64,000 nt of DNA from positions 713,501 through 777,500 of the forward strand of contig NZ_CP035088.1 in the NCBI RefSeq assembly GCF_004786035.1. Reading direction: 5' to 3'. The notes below the pieces were generated by a model, which made no database searches, was not told where the DNA came from, and saw nothing but the letters and a program-made list of their open reading frames with translations. Below are positions 39,079 to 48,189 of this stretch, in pieces (the first letter of the stretch is position 1; every line of letters starts with the position of its first letter). Source of the stretch: Pseudomonas viciae (GTDB taxonomy: Bacteria; Pseudomonadota; Gammaproteobacteria; Pseudomonadales; Pseudomonadaceae). Made by a program: the position numbers and the translations under genes.

Positions 39079-39462
39079 TCAGTAACCGAGCCCAGCCTGC
39101 TTGAGGTACATGCCTTGTTGATTTATGGCGATGCGGAACTTCAGGATATCGCCGGCCCTGAGTGTGATTTCCTGCGACCCGGGCGCGAGCATGCCCGGAT
39201 TGCATCCCGGCGCCTGCCCCGGCAGCAACTTCAGGCGCAAGGAGAATTGACCCGGTGGCAAGTTGAACGAGGTGCTCTGCTCCTGGAACAGCCGCGCCGA
39301 GAGCTGATCCTGAACGTAAATGCCGATTTCGCAGGAGGTCGCCACTTCCAGGCGCTCGCGGGAAATGATCAGTACGCCGAAATCTTCGCCGGTGGCCGAT
39401 GCCTGGGGGGCCACCGCTGAAAAACCGAGCATGCAAAACAGGCTGAACGCTGACCAGCGCAT
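39079..39462 (-). CDS. Small secreted protein of unknown function beside copZ
   Basis: 127 residues with a signal peptide (RWSAFSLFCMLGFSAVAPQA, cleavage after ASA). The mature part is ~105 residues, mainly beta-rich (FGVLIISRERLEV, FNLPPGQFSLRLKLLPG, EITLRAGDILKFRIAI), with two cysteines (CEIG and GCNPG) that could form a disulfide. The pattern recalls DUF2846-like periplasmic or lipid-anchored beta domains, but I do not recognise a family with confidence. It is divergent from copZ and downstream of nothing obvious; no copper-binding Met/His cluster is seen. Confidence 0.7.
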   Translation of the reverse strand: MRWSAFSLFCMLGFSAVAPQASATGEDFGVLIISRERLEVATSCEIGIYVQDQLSARLFQEQSTSFNLPPGQFSLRLKLLPGQAPGCNPGMLAPGSQEITLRAGDILKFRIAINQQGMYLKQAGLGY

Positions 39463-39548
39463 GGCTGAACCTCCGGTGTGAAATCCTTGATATGTGCAGC
39501 TTGGCTGAGCGCGGTGCCGATTGCCAGCCCGGCAGTTTTCGCCAGAAC

Positions 39549-39579
39549 TTGACCTTGCCATGATGGCAAGCTTGAAGCT
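39549..39579 (+). promoter_or_regulatory. CueR-type promoter/operator of copZ
   Basis: -35 TTGACC (39549-39554), 19-bp spacer TTGCCATGATGGCAAGCTT, then GAAGCT as -10. It has the same layout as the copA operator; copZ starts 30 bases downstream. Confidence 0.83.
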
Positions 39580-39609
39580 ATTGGAAACCTCATCCAAAGG
39601 AGTCATCTC

Positions 39610-39807
39610 ATGCAAACCTTCAATGTTCAGGGAATGTCCTGTGGTCACTGCGTCAAGGCGATCACCCAGGCGGTCCAGGCCAAGGATCCGGCGGCCGACG
39701 TGCAAGTCGACCTGGGCGCCAAGACCGTTCAGGTGCAAAGCTCGCTGCCGGCCGATGCCGTGCTCGAGGCCATCAAAGAAGAGGGGTATGAGGTCAGCGC
39801 CGCCTGA
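39610..39807 (+). CDS. copZ: Copper chaperone CopZ
   Basis: A 65-residue single HMA domain with the Cu(I) site MSCGHC near the N-terminus (residues 9-14) and the EEGYEVS end typical of the fold. It carries Cu+ in the cytosol and delivers it to CopA or CueR. AAAGGAG precedes the ATG. It is preceded by its own CueR-type promoter. Confidence 0.94.
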   Translation: MQTFNVQGMSCGHCVKAITQAVQAKDPAADVQVDLGAKTVQVQSSLPADAVLEAIKEEGYEVSAA

Positions 39808-39902
39808 AGATTTTTAATAGTTAGCGACCTATCGGAATGTTCAAGGGCGCCCGGCAGGGCTAGACTGTCGGGCTGCTGACTGACGCTTGAGCTGGACGCC
39901 CG

Positions 39903-41105
39903 ATGAACCTCCGTACCATTCTGATTCTTGGCGCCTTGAGCGCTTTCGGTCCCTTGGCGATCGACTTCTATTTGCCGGCCTTCCCGGCGATGGCAAGCGC
40001 CTTTGGCACCGACGAAAAACACATCCAGTTGACCCTGGCGGCTTATTTTCTCGGGTTGTCCATCGGGCAATTGGCCTATGGGCCGGTGGCGGATCGCTTC
40101 GGACGACGTATTCCGTTGTTGGTTGGCATCGGCCTGTTCACCCTGGCGTCCCTGGCGTGCGCCTACGCGCCGAGCCTCGAATGGCTGATCGGTGCCCGCT
40201 TCGTCCAGGCCTTGGGTGGCTGCGCCGGGATGGTGATTTCCCGGGCGGTGGTCAGCGACAAGTGCGACGCGGTGGGCTCGGCCAAGGTGTTCTCGCAATT
40301 GATGCTGGTGATGGGGCTGGCGCCGATCCTCGCGCCGATGCTCGGCGGGTTGTTGGTGAACCTGTATGGCTGGCAGTCGATTTTCATTGGCTTGACGCTG
40401 TTCAGCGCAGTGGCGTCGACAGCGGTGGCCCTGTGGCTACCGGAAAGCTTGCCGGACCATGTGCCTCGGCAACCGTTGTCAGGTGCGCTGCGCCAATACG
40501 GTCGGCTATTGACCGATTCGGTGTTCCTCGGTCATGCGTTGACAGGGGGCATCGCCATCGCCGGGATGTTTGCCTACATCGCCGGCTCGCCTTTCGTTTT
40601 CATCAAGCTCTACGGAGTACCGGCCGAACACTTTGGTTGGTTGTTCGGTATCAACGCAGCGGGCTTCATCCTGGTGGCGCAGGTCAATGCCCGGTTGTTG
40701 TCCAAGCGTGGCCCGGCCTTCCTGTTGAGTCGCGCGGTATGGATCTACCTGGGCGCCGGCTTGAGCCTGCTGGCCGTCAGCGCTTTGCAACCGGAACGGT
40801 TATGGCCGTTGCTGATCCCGCTGTTTATCTGTATCGCCAGCCTCGGTTGCATCCTTCCCAATGCATCGGCCTGCGCCATGAACGGGCAGGGCGCCCGGGC
40901 CGGCAGTGCTTCGGCGATGCTGGGCTGCCTGCAGTTTTCCGTGGCTGCCGGGGCAGCCGCCTTGGTGGCGGCGCTGCATGACGGCACCGCCGTGCCGATG
41001 GCGCTGGTCATCAGCCTGTGCGGGCTGTTGGTGGTGGGTGCAGCTGTGCTGACCCGCCGCCTGCAAAATGCCCGGGCGCTGGTCGAGGCCAGTCGCCAGG
41101 TTTGA
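39903..41105 (+). CDS. Bcr/CflA-family drug-resistance MFS transporter
   Basis: 400 residues and 12 membrane helices. The MFS loop motif is GPVADRFGRRIPLLVG (about residue 60). FLPAFPAMASAFG-like (YLPAFPAMASAFG) and LGGCAGMVISRAVV are Bcr/CflA marks. It exports drugs such as bicyclomycin or sulfonamides by proton antiport; substrate is uncertain here. It stands 95 bases after copZ with no shared regulation visible. Confidence 0.92.
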   Translation: MNLRTILILGALSAFGPLAIDFYLPAFPAMASAFGTDEKHIQLTLAAYFLGLSIGQLAYGPVADRFGRRIPLLVGIGLFTLASLACAYAPSLEWLIGARFVQALGGCAGMVISRAVVSDKCDAVGSAKVFSQLMLVMGLAPILAPMLGGLLVNLYGWQSIFIGLTLFSAVASTAVALWLPESLPDHVPRQPLSGALRQYGRLLTDSVFLGHALTGGIAIAGMFAYIAGSPFVFIKLYGVPAEHFGWLFGINAAGFILVAQVNARLLSKRGPAFLLSRAVWIYLGAGLSLLAVSALQPERLWPLLIPLFICIASLGCILPNASACAMNGQGARAGSASAMLGCLQFSVAAGAAALVAALHDGTAVPMALVISLCGLLVVGAAVLTRRLQNARALVEASRQV

Positions 41106-41106
41106 T

Positions 41107-41277
41107 TCAGCTGGCTGCGCGCTGTTGCTGTTCGGGGAAATGATGGGGCGCGTGAAGTCGCGCTTGCAGGATCTTGGTGAAGGCCTGGGCTTCGGCCTCG
41201 GTGCGGAAGGTTACGACGTGCTGGTCGAGGCGCACCTGCCATTGGGATTTTGCCACTTCTTTTATCAGGATCTTCAT
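41107..41277 (-). CDS. Small conserved-looking protein, 56 residues
   Basis: 56 residues: MKILIKEVAKSQWQVRLDQH, then VVTFRTEAEAQAFTKILQAR. The first half has alternating beta-like residues and the second is helical, a beta-beta-alpha pattern like small DUF2188-type or double-stranded-binding-like folds, but no family is firmly recognised. GAGGAGGT-like sequence (rc of ACCTCCTC) precedes the ATG, a strong ribosome site. It is convergent with the Bcr/CflA gene, whose stop is next to its own. Confidence 0.7.
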   Translation of the reverse strand: MKILIKEVAKSQWQVRLDQHVVTFRTEAEAQAFTKILQARLHAPHHFPEQQQRAAS

Positions 41278-41387
41278 TGCTGACCTCCTCACGTAAAAGA
41301 TTGCGTTGCAAAGGTCTCGAGTGTAGACCGGAATGCGATCGTAATTGTGACAAGGGTCAATTCTCAGACTGACGGCATGGGATTTTC

Positions 41388-41478
41388 TGTGGGAGCAAAG
41401 CTTGCTCGCGATAAACGGTGACGCGGTCTGATAGAAACCGGGTTGCCTCTGTCGCGAGCAAGCTTTGCTCCCACAGGA
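41388..41478. repeat. REP pair upstream of the 56-residue protein gene
   Basis: CTGTGGGAGCAAAGCTTGCT and its inverted copy, nearly symmetric over 90 bases. Confidence 0.88.
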
Positions 41479-41494
41479 GTCAGGCCCTCGGTGG

Positions 41495-42508
41495 TCAGAA
41501 GCCTTCCAGCACAATCTTGCCCTTGGCCTTCCCACTCTCCAGCAGCGCATGCGCCCGGCGCAGGTTCTCGGCGTTGATGGTGCCGAAATGCTCGCCGACG
41601 GTGGTCTTCAAGGTGCCGGCGTCGATCAGTGCCGCCACCCGGTTGAGCAGTTTGTGTTGCTCAATCATGTCGGCCGTTTCAAACAGCGAGCGGGTGTACA
41701 TGAACTCCCAATGCAACGACAGGCTCTTGCGCTTGAGCTTGGTCACATCCAACGCCTTGGGATCGTCGATCAACGCCAATTGGCCCTGGGGCGCCAAGGC
41801 TTCGACCAACTGATCCAGATGCTGGTCGGTCTGGGTCAGGCTGGCAACGTGGGTCACTTGAGGCTGGCCTGCTGCTTTCAGCGCGTCGCTCAACGGCTGG
41901 CTGTGATCAATTACCAGGTCGGCGCCCAGGCCTCGCACCCAATCCTGGGTCTGCGGGCGGGAAGCGGTGCCAATGACCTTGAGCCCGGTGAGCTGGCTGG
42001 CCAACTGCGTCAGGATCGAACCCACGCCTCCCGCAGCGCCGACGATCAACAGGCTCTGGCCTTGGTCGCCCTGGCCTTCCTGGATGTGCAGCCGCTCGAA
42101 CAACAACTCCCAGGCCGTGATGGCCGTCAGTGGCAGCGCCGCCGCTTCGGCGAAACCGAGGGTCTTGGGCATATGGCCGACGATGCGCTCATCCACTACA
42201 TGCAACTCGCTGTTGCCACCGGCCCGGGCGATGGAGCCGGCGTAGAACACCTTGTCGCCAGCCTTGAACAGCGTGACTTCGCTGCCCACCGCCTTGACCA
42301 CGCCGGCCACGTCCCAGCCCAGTACCTTGGCTGCGCCGTCTTCGGGCTGGACGTTCTGGCGGACCTTGGTGTCCACCGGGTTCACCGAGATGGCCTTGAC
42401 CTCCACCAGTAAGTCTCGAGGGCCGGCGACAGGTTCCGGCAGTTCGATATCTTGTAGCGACAGTGGGTCGTTGATGGGCAACGAATGGTAGTAGGCGATG
42501 GCTTTCAT
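41495..42508 (-). CDS. Zinc-type alcohol dehydrogenase-like / quinone oxidoreductase
   Basis: 337 residues of the MDR superfamily. It begins MKAIAYYHSLPINDPLSLQD; NPVDTKVR and VLGWDVAGVV are the ZADH1/YogA-like quinone reductase marks. The nucleotide-binding motif is LLIVGAAGGVGSILTQLA (about residue 150). Catalytic zinc ligands are lacking, so it probably reduces quinones or enones with NADPH. It is divergent from a LysR gene 113 bases away that probably regulates it, a very common pairing in pseudomonads. Thirteen-codon upstream extension rejected. Confidence 0.9.
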   Translation of the reverse strand: MKAIAYYHSLPINDPLSLQDIELPEPVAGPRDLLVEVKAISVNPVDTKVRQNVQPEDGAAKVLGWDVAGVVKAVGSEVTLFKAGDKVFYAGSIARAGGNSELHVVDERIVGHMPKTLGFAEAAALPLTAITAWELLFERLHIQEGQGDQGQSLLIVGAAGGVGSILTQLASQLTGLKVIGTASRPQTQDWVRGLGADLVIDHSQPLSDALKAAGQPQVTHVASLTQTDQHLDQLVEALAPQGQLALIDDPKALDVTKLKRKSLSLHWEFMYTRSLFETADMIEQHKLLNRVAALIDAGTLKTTVGEHFGTINAENLRRAHALLESGKAKGKIVLEGF

Positions 42509-42621
42509 GAAGCAGCTCCGTGAGGTGAGTTCGATGGCGCTCATGGTTAGCTATTTATTGGCGAGATAAAACCGGCTAAAAGAACAGGCTCTTTCAATAC
42601 TTTTTTGATAATGGAGTCGTC

Positions 42622-43551
42622 ATGCTTCGATTCGATGACTTGCAGTTGTTTGTCCGGGCGGCGGATCTGGGCAGTCTTTCGGCCGCGGCCAGGGTCATGG
42701 ACCTGTCGGCGGCGGTGGCCAGTGCTGCGTTGAAGCGCATCGAGCAACACCTGGGCGCGCGACTGTTGGCCCGTTCTACTCGCAGCTTGCGGCTGACTGC
42801 CGAGGGCGAAGGCTTTCTCGAATATGCCCGGGCCGCATTAAGCAGCCTCGACGAAGGCCGGCGGTTGTTGACCAGCGGCCAGGACCAGGTCAGCGGAGTG
42901 TTGCAGTTGTCCGCGCCGTCGGACCTGGGGCGCAACCTGCTGCTGCCCTGGCTGGATGCGTTCCAGCGCGAGCATCCTGGGCTGACGGTGCGGCTGCTGC
43001 TGGGCGACCGCATCGCCGACTTGTTCAAGCAACCGGTGGACATTGCCTTGCGTTATGGCGAACCGGAAGACTCGAGCCTGGTGGCCTTGCCTGTTGCTGC
43101 GGATAACTACCGGGTGTTGTGCGCGTCGCCGGATTACCTGGCACGCCACGGTGAGCCCCATCAGTTGGAACAACTGGCCCAACATAACTGCTTGCTGTAC
43201 ATGCTCGGCACCCGGGTGCATGACCGTTGGTGTTTTCATGATGGCAAGCGGGAAGTGAGCCTCACTGTCAGCGGTGATCGTTTCAGCGACGATGCCGATG
43301 TGGTGCGGCGCTGGGCGGTGGCAGGTGCGGGGATCGCCTACAAGTCGTGGCTGGATGTCTCCACCGATGTGCTGGCCGGGCGTCTGAAAATCCTTTTACC
43401 GCACCTGCAATGCGAGCGCGCGCCGCTCAATTTGTTGTGTGCCCATCGGGCGCAACTGAGCAAACCGATCAACCTTTTGCGGGAAATGCTCCAGGCTCGT
43501 TGCGCAGCGTTGACGGCCCAATTTCCGCTATCGACAGGGCCCGGCCATTAG
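42622..43551 (+). CDS. LysR-family transcriptional regulator
   Basis: 309 residues. The N-terminal wHTH is FDDLQLFVRAADLGSLSAAA, RIEQHLGARLLARSTRSLRLT. The PBP2-type effector domain (VSGVLQLSAPSDLGRNLLLP, DIALRYGEPEDSSLVA) resembles the CrgA-like subgroup. It is divergent from the quinone oxidoreductase gene, the likely target. Effector unknown. Confidence 0.92.
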   Translation: MLRFDDLQLFVRAADLGSLSAAARVMDLSAAVASAALKRIEQHLGARLLARSTRSLRLTAEGEGFLEYARAALSSLDEGRRLLTSGQDQVSGVLQLSAPSDLGRNLLLPWLDAFQREHPGLTVRLLLGDRIADLFKQPVDIALRYGEPEDSSLVALPVAADNYRVLCASPDYLARHGEPHQLEQLAQHNCLLYMLGTRVHDRWCFHDGKREVSLTVSGDRFSDDADVVRRWAVAGAGIAYKSWLDVSTDVLAGRLKILLPHLQCERAPLNLLCAHRAQLSKPINLLREMLQARCAALTAQFPLSTGPGH

Positions 43552-43595
43552 TCGCGCGCAAATAGAGAATTTTCCCTCACGAACAATCGCCTCCA

Positions 43596-43621
43596 AAGGT
43601 TTCCGGAGGACAGGAAACCTT
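43596..43621. other. 9-bp hairpin in the LysR/ArsR spacer
   Basis: AAGGTTTCC and GGAAACCTT, perfect arms, loop GGAGGACA. It lies 44 bases after the LysR stop without a T-run. It could be a terminator-like stem or a regulatory site. The rest of the 222-base spacer shows nothing clear. Confidence 0.4.
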
Positions 43622-43773
43622 GAACGCCCCGCTTATACTAGCGGCCGCCTGAGTCGGCGCGGCATCCAGCGCGGCGTCGCGCTATTTGCAGCGGTCGGGT
43701 CGCCTTGGGCGGCCCCATTGCTGGTCAATATGCGCCAGAGCGGTAGACGAATGATTCAACAGGGAGTGAATAC

Positions 43774-44508
43774 ATGGAACATGCACCTTGCATCAGCCAG
43801 ATCGCCACGCTGCTGGCCGACCCCAAGCGCAGCGCAATGATGTGGGCCTTGATGGACGGCACGGCCCGGCAGGCTGAAGAGTTGGCTTTGCTGGCCGGGC
43901 TGTCGCCGTCTTCGGCCAGCGCTCATCTGGGACGCCTGTCCGCCGGAGGCCTGTTGAAAGTCGAAGCCCGGGGCCGCAAGCGGTTTTTCCGCCTGGCAGC
44001 GCCCGAGATCGGTGCTGCCGTCGAAGCGCTGGCCAGCGCGACCCTGGCCAGTACGCCGCGGCAGATTCCGGACGTTTTCAAGCGCGGGGTCATGCCGAGC
44101 AAGGCGCCATCTGCCCCTGCCTCGTTGATACGGGCCAGGCTTTGCGACGATCACCTGGGGGGAACCCTGGCCGCCGATCTGTACCAGCGTCTGCTGGACG
44201 GCGGATGGATCGAGCAGTGCGACCAGCGAGTGGTCGTCACCCACAAGGGCGCCAATCAGTTCGCCGGGCATGGCCTGTTCATCCAGGCACTGGCCTATCG
44301 TAATGCCCGCATCGCTTGCGCCTGCCCGGACTGGAGCGAACGTCGTCCGCACTTGGGCGGCGCGCTGGGGGCTGGGTTGCTGCAACTGTTCATGCAATCG
44401 GGCTGGTTGAGCCTGCCCAATGATTCGCGGGCCTTGCAAGTGACGGTGCTCGGCCAGCAGGAAATCCACCGGTTCGCCAGGCAAGAGGCTGTGGAGATGG
44501 CGCTATAA
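43774..44508 (+). CDS. ArsR-type regulator with C-terminal extension
   Basis: 244 residues, about twice a simple ArsR. The wHTH is IATLLADPKRSAMMWALMDG, then SPSSASAHLGRLSAGGLL and KRFFRLA. The C-terminal half contains CACPDWSERRPHLGGALGAG, a motif I associate with a distinct ArsR-like subgroup, and several cysteines that might sense metal or redox state; the ligand is unknown. It lies 98 bases upstream of an MFS transporter on the same strand, its likely partner. Confidence 0.82.
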   Translation: MEHAPCISQIATLLADPKRSAMMWALMDGTARQAEELALLAGLSPSSASAHLGRLSAGGLLKVEARGRKRFFRLAAPEIGAAVEALASATLASTPRQIPDVFKRGVMPSKAPSAPASLIRARLCDDHLGGTLAADLYQRLLDGGWIEQCDQRVVVTHKGANQFAGHGLFIQALAYRNARIACACPDWSERRPHLGGALGAGLLQLFMQSGWLSLPNDSRALQVTVLGQQEIHRFARQEAVEMAL

Positions 44509-44606
44509 CACGTCGTCCAGGGTTGTCGGCAGGTCGCATCCAGCAATAACCATCGGCCAGGTTCGCGCACACTCGGTCCGGGGAACTATCGGATTGGGGG
44601 ATGCAC

Positions 44607-45989
44607 ATGGATATTCAAGGTTACAGCGCGGCGGAGCGCCTGGAGCGGCTGCCCATCAGCGGCTATCACCGGGTTATTTTCATCATTATTGCCCTGGCGT
44701 TTTTCTTCGACTCCATGGACCTGGCCATGATGACGTTCTTGCTGGGCTCGATCAAAACCGAGTTCGGCCTGAGCAGCGCCCAGGCCGGTTTGCTGGCCAG
44801 CTCCAGCTTCTTTGGCATGGTGCTGGGGGCATCGCTGTCGGGCATGCTGGCTGATCGTTTCGGGCGCAAACCGGTGTTCCAGTGGAGCATCGTGTTGTGG
44901 GGCGTCGCCAGTTACCTGTGCTCCACCGCCCAGGACATCGAGACCTTGACACTGTTTCGGATCCTGCTGGGTGTCGGCATGGGCATGGAGTTTCCGATTG
45001 CCCAGTCGATGCTCTCGGAGTTGATTCCGGCCAAGCGTCGGGGTCGCTACATTGCCTTGATGGACGGTTTCTGGCCGCTGGGTTTTGTGGCGGCGGGTGT
45101 GCTGTCGTATTTCTTGCTGCCGGTGATCGGCTGGCGCGACATCTTCCTGGTGCTGGCGGTGCCGGCGGTGTTTGTCCTGGTGATTCGCTTCTTTATTCCT
45201 GAGTCGCCGCGCTGGTTGGAGCAAGCCGGACGGGGTAACGAAGCGGATGCGGTGCTCAAGCGAATCGAAGACAAGGTCCGCGCCTCGCTGGGGCATCAGG
45301 ATTTGCCGGAGCCGATCCGCTTGCCGAGGGTTGAGAGCACACCGGGCAACTTCTTTTCGGCACTGGCGCAGATCTGGTCACCGCTGTATCGCCAGCGCAC
45401 GATGATGATCTGGAGCGTCTGGTTCTTTGCCTTGCTCGGTTTCTACGGTCTGACGTCCTGGCTCAGCGCGTTGTTGCAGCAGTCGGGGTTCGCCGTGACT
45501 CAGTCGGTGTATTACACCGTGCTGATTTCCTTGGGCGGAATTCCCGGCTTCCTGATGGCGGCCTGGTTGGTGGAGCGTTGGGGGCGTAAGCCGGTGTGCG
45601 TCATCACGCTGCTGGGCGGTGGGGCGATGGCGTTTCTCTATGGCCAGAGCGCGGTGTTTGGCGGCAACGTCAGCCTGTTGATCGGCACCGGGTTGTTGAT
45701 GCAGTTTTTCCTGTTCGGCATGTGGGCGGTGCTCTACACCTACACGCCAGAGCTGTACCCCACCTCGGCCCGGGCCACGGGCTCGGGCTTTGCCTCGGCG
45801 GTCGGGCGCGTCGGTTCGCTGCTTGGGCCACTGGTGACCGGGCTGGTCTTTCCCATCACCGGGCAGGGCGGCGTATTTGCCCTGGGCGCGCTGTGTTTTG
45901 CCGTGGCGGCGGGGGTGGTCTGGTTGTTCGGGATGGAGACGCGGGGCAAGACGTTGGAAGAGTTGAGCGAAGCGACAGTCGCCGATTGA
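44607..45989 (+). CDS. MFS transporter (aromatic acid / nicotinate-type)
   Basis: 460 residues with 12 membrane helices. MFS motifs are GMLADRFGRKPVF (about residue 83) and PESPRWL with a central loop. FFDSMDLAMMTFLLGSIKTEF and RILLGVGMGMEFPIAQSMLSEL resemble NiaP-like members of the sugar/aromatic-acid transporter group. ATG 44607 follows GGGGG at 6 bases and is preferred over ATG 44601, which has no space for a ribosome site. Substrate unknown. Confidence 0.88.
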   Translation: MDIQGYSAAERLERLPISGYHRVIFIIIALAFFFDSMDLAMMTFLLGSIKTEFGLSSAQAGLLASSSFFGMVLGASLSGMLADRFGRKPVFQWSIVLWGVASYLCSTAQDIETLTLFRILLGVGMGMEFPIAQSMLSELIPAKRRGRYIALMDGFWPLGFVAAGVLSYFLLPVIGWRDIFLVLAVPAVFVLVIRFFIPESPRWLEQAGRGNEADAVLKRIEDKVRASLGHQDLPEPIRLPRVESTPGNFFSALAQIWSPLYRQRTMMIWSVWFFALLGFYGLTSWLSALLQQSGFAVTQSVYYTVLISLGGIPGFLMAAWLVERWGRKPVCVITLLGGGAMAFLYGQSAVFGGNVSLLIGTGLLMQFFLFGMWAVLYTYTPELYPTSARATGSGFASAVGRVGSLLGPLVTGLVFPITGQGGVFALGALCFAVAAGVVWLFGMETRGKTLEELSEATVAD

Positions 45990-45996
45990 ACGCTAT

Positions 45997-46030
45997 CCCT
46001 GTGGGAGCGAGCAAGCTCGCTCCCACAGGG
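45997..46030. repeat. Compact REP palindrome between convergent genes
   Basis: CCCTGTGGGAGCGAGC, AA, then GCTCGCTCCCACAGGG: two 16-base perfect arms with a 2-base centre, between the MFS and adenine deaminase genes. It looks like a REP pair with its inner part deleted and could end both transcripts. Confidence 0.85.
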
Positions 46031-46043
46031 ATTTCGGTGACGC

Positions 46044-47006
<963 letters not shown>

Positions 47007-47080
47007 TCATCAGCGAATCGATGGTGGGCATTCTACAGGGGCTGGCAGCAATGTCTGGTAAAACCTGACCGGCTGATCCA

Positions 47081-48046
47081 CTAACCGGCCTGCTGCTCCC
47101 TTCGGTAAGCATAGGTGTCGGCGAAGCGCGACAGCAGAAATTGCGCGCAGGTGGTGGTCGGGTACTTCGGCGGATGGGCGTCATCCTGGCAACCGGGCAG
47201 GCACTGGATCAGCGTGTCGGGGTGCGGCTCGGCAAAGAATGGCATCGAATAACGGTCCACCCCCAGCGGGCTGATCACTCGATGCGGCGTGGACAGGTAA
47301 CGGTCGTTGCTCCAGCGCGCCATCATGTCGCCAAGGTTGATCACGAACGTGCTGTCGATGGGCGGTGCGTCGATCCACTGGCCGTCGACGTTGCGCACTT
47401 GCAGGCCTCCGGCGGCGTCCTGGTAGAGCAAGGTGATGCACCCGTAGTCGGTATGGGCGCCGGCACCTTGCTGTTCGTCGCTACTGGCGGTATGGCGCGG
47501 CGGGTAATGGATCAGGCGCAGCACGCTCACCGGCTCGTTGAAGCGTGTGTCGAAAAAGTCCCGCTCGATGCCAAGGGCCAGGGTCATGGCCCGTAGCAGG
47601 GTTTGTGCGAGTGCCTGCATGTCGCGGTAATGCTGCTCCATCAAGGTTTGCCAACCGCTCAGGTCCGGGTGTCGGTTGGGACCACGCAGAGGCTTTTCCG
47701 CCAGTACTTCGGGATGATCGGCCGGCAGGTGCAGGCCCATGTCGAAGGTTTCCTTCAGGTCGCTGGGCTTGGCCGGGTCCAGTTGTTCCGTGGCGACGGC
47801 GCCGTAGCCGCGGTGGTGACGGGTTTGGGTGATGTCGATCTTGAGCTTTTCGTCGACGGGCAGGGCGAAGAAACGTTGGGCGTTATCCAGCACTTGGGCG
47901 ATGCGCGACGGGCTGATCGGGTGGCCCTTGATGTAGAAAAAGCCCCATTGGCGGCAGGCACGGTCGATCTGCTCGGCGACCGATTGCCAGGCGCTGGCAT
48001 CGTCGGTGTAGAGAGGGCTGATGTCGATGATGGGAAGGCTGTTCAT
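47081..48046 (-). CDS. 2-oxoglutarate/Fe(II)-dependent oxygenase (IPNS-like)
   Basis: 321 residues of the isopenicillin-N-synthase-like family. Iron ligands are His and Asp of GAHTDYGCITLL (about residue 196) and His of TPHRVISP; RYSMPFF holds the Arg and Ser that bind 2-oxoglutarate. The N-terminal DIOX_N part is IDISPLYTDD, GFFYIKGHPIS. Substrate unknown; it matches PA0147 by order, beside adenine deaminase, so a purine-related oxidation is possible. Confidence 0.9.
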   Translation of the reverse strand: MNSLPIIDISPLYTDDASAWQSVAEQIDRACRQWGFFYIKGHPISPSRIAQVLDNAQRFFALPVDEKLKIDITQTRHHRGYGAVATEQLDPAKPSDLKETFDMGLHLPADHPEVLAEKPLRGPNRHPDLSGWQTLMEQHYRDMQALAQTLLRAMTLALGIERDFFDTRFNEPVSVLRLIHYPPRHTASSDEQQGAGAHTDYGCITLLYQDAAGGLQVRNVDGQWIDAPPIDSTFVINLGDMMARWSNDRYLSTPHRVISPLGVDRYSMPFFAEPHPDTLIQCLPGCQDDAHPPKYPTTTCAQFLLSRFADTYAYRREQQAG

Positions 48047-48075
48047 ACTGCTTTCCTGAGTTTGAATGCGGACCC

Positions 48076-48168
48076 ATGTGGGAGCGAACTTGCTCGCGAT
48101 AGCGATTTATCTGTCGACATCGATGGTGAAGGTCAGTCCGCTATCGCGAGCAAGCTCGCTCCCACAGG
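48076..48168. repeat. REP pair upstream of the oxygenase gene
   Basis: GTGGGAGCGAACTTGCTCGC and CGCGAGCAAGCTCGCTCCCAC, inverted, between two minus-strand genes. Confidence 0.88.
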
Positions 48169-48189
48169 GTTATGTGTTTGGCCTGAGGG

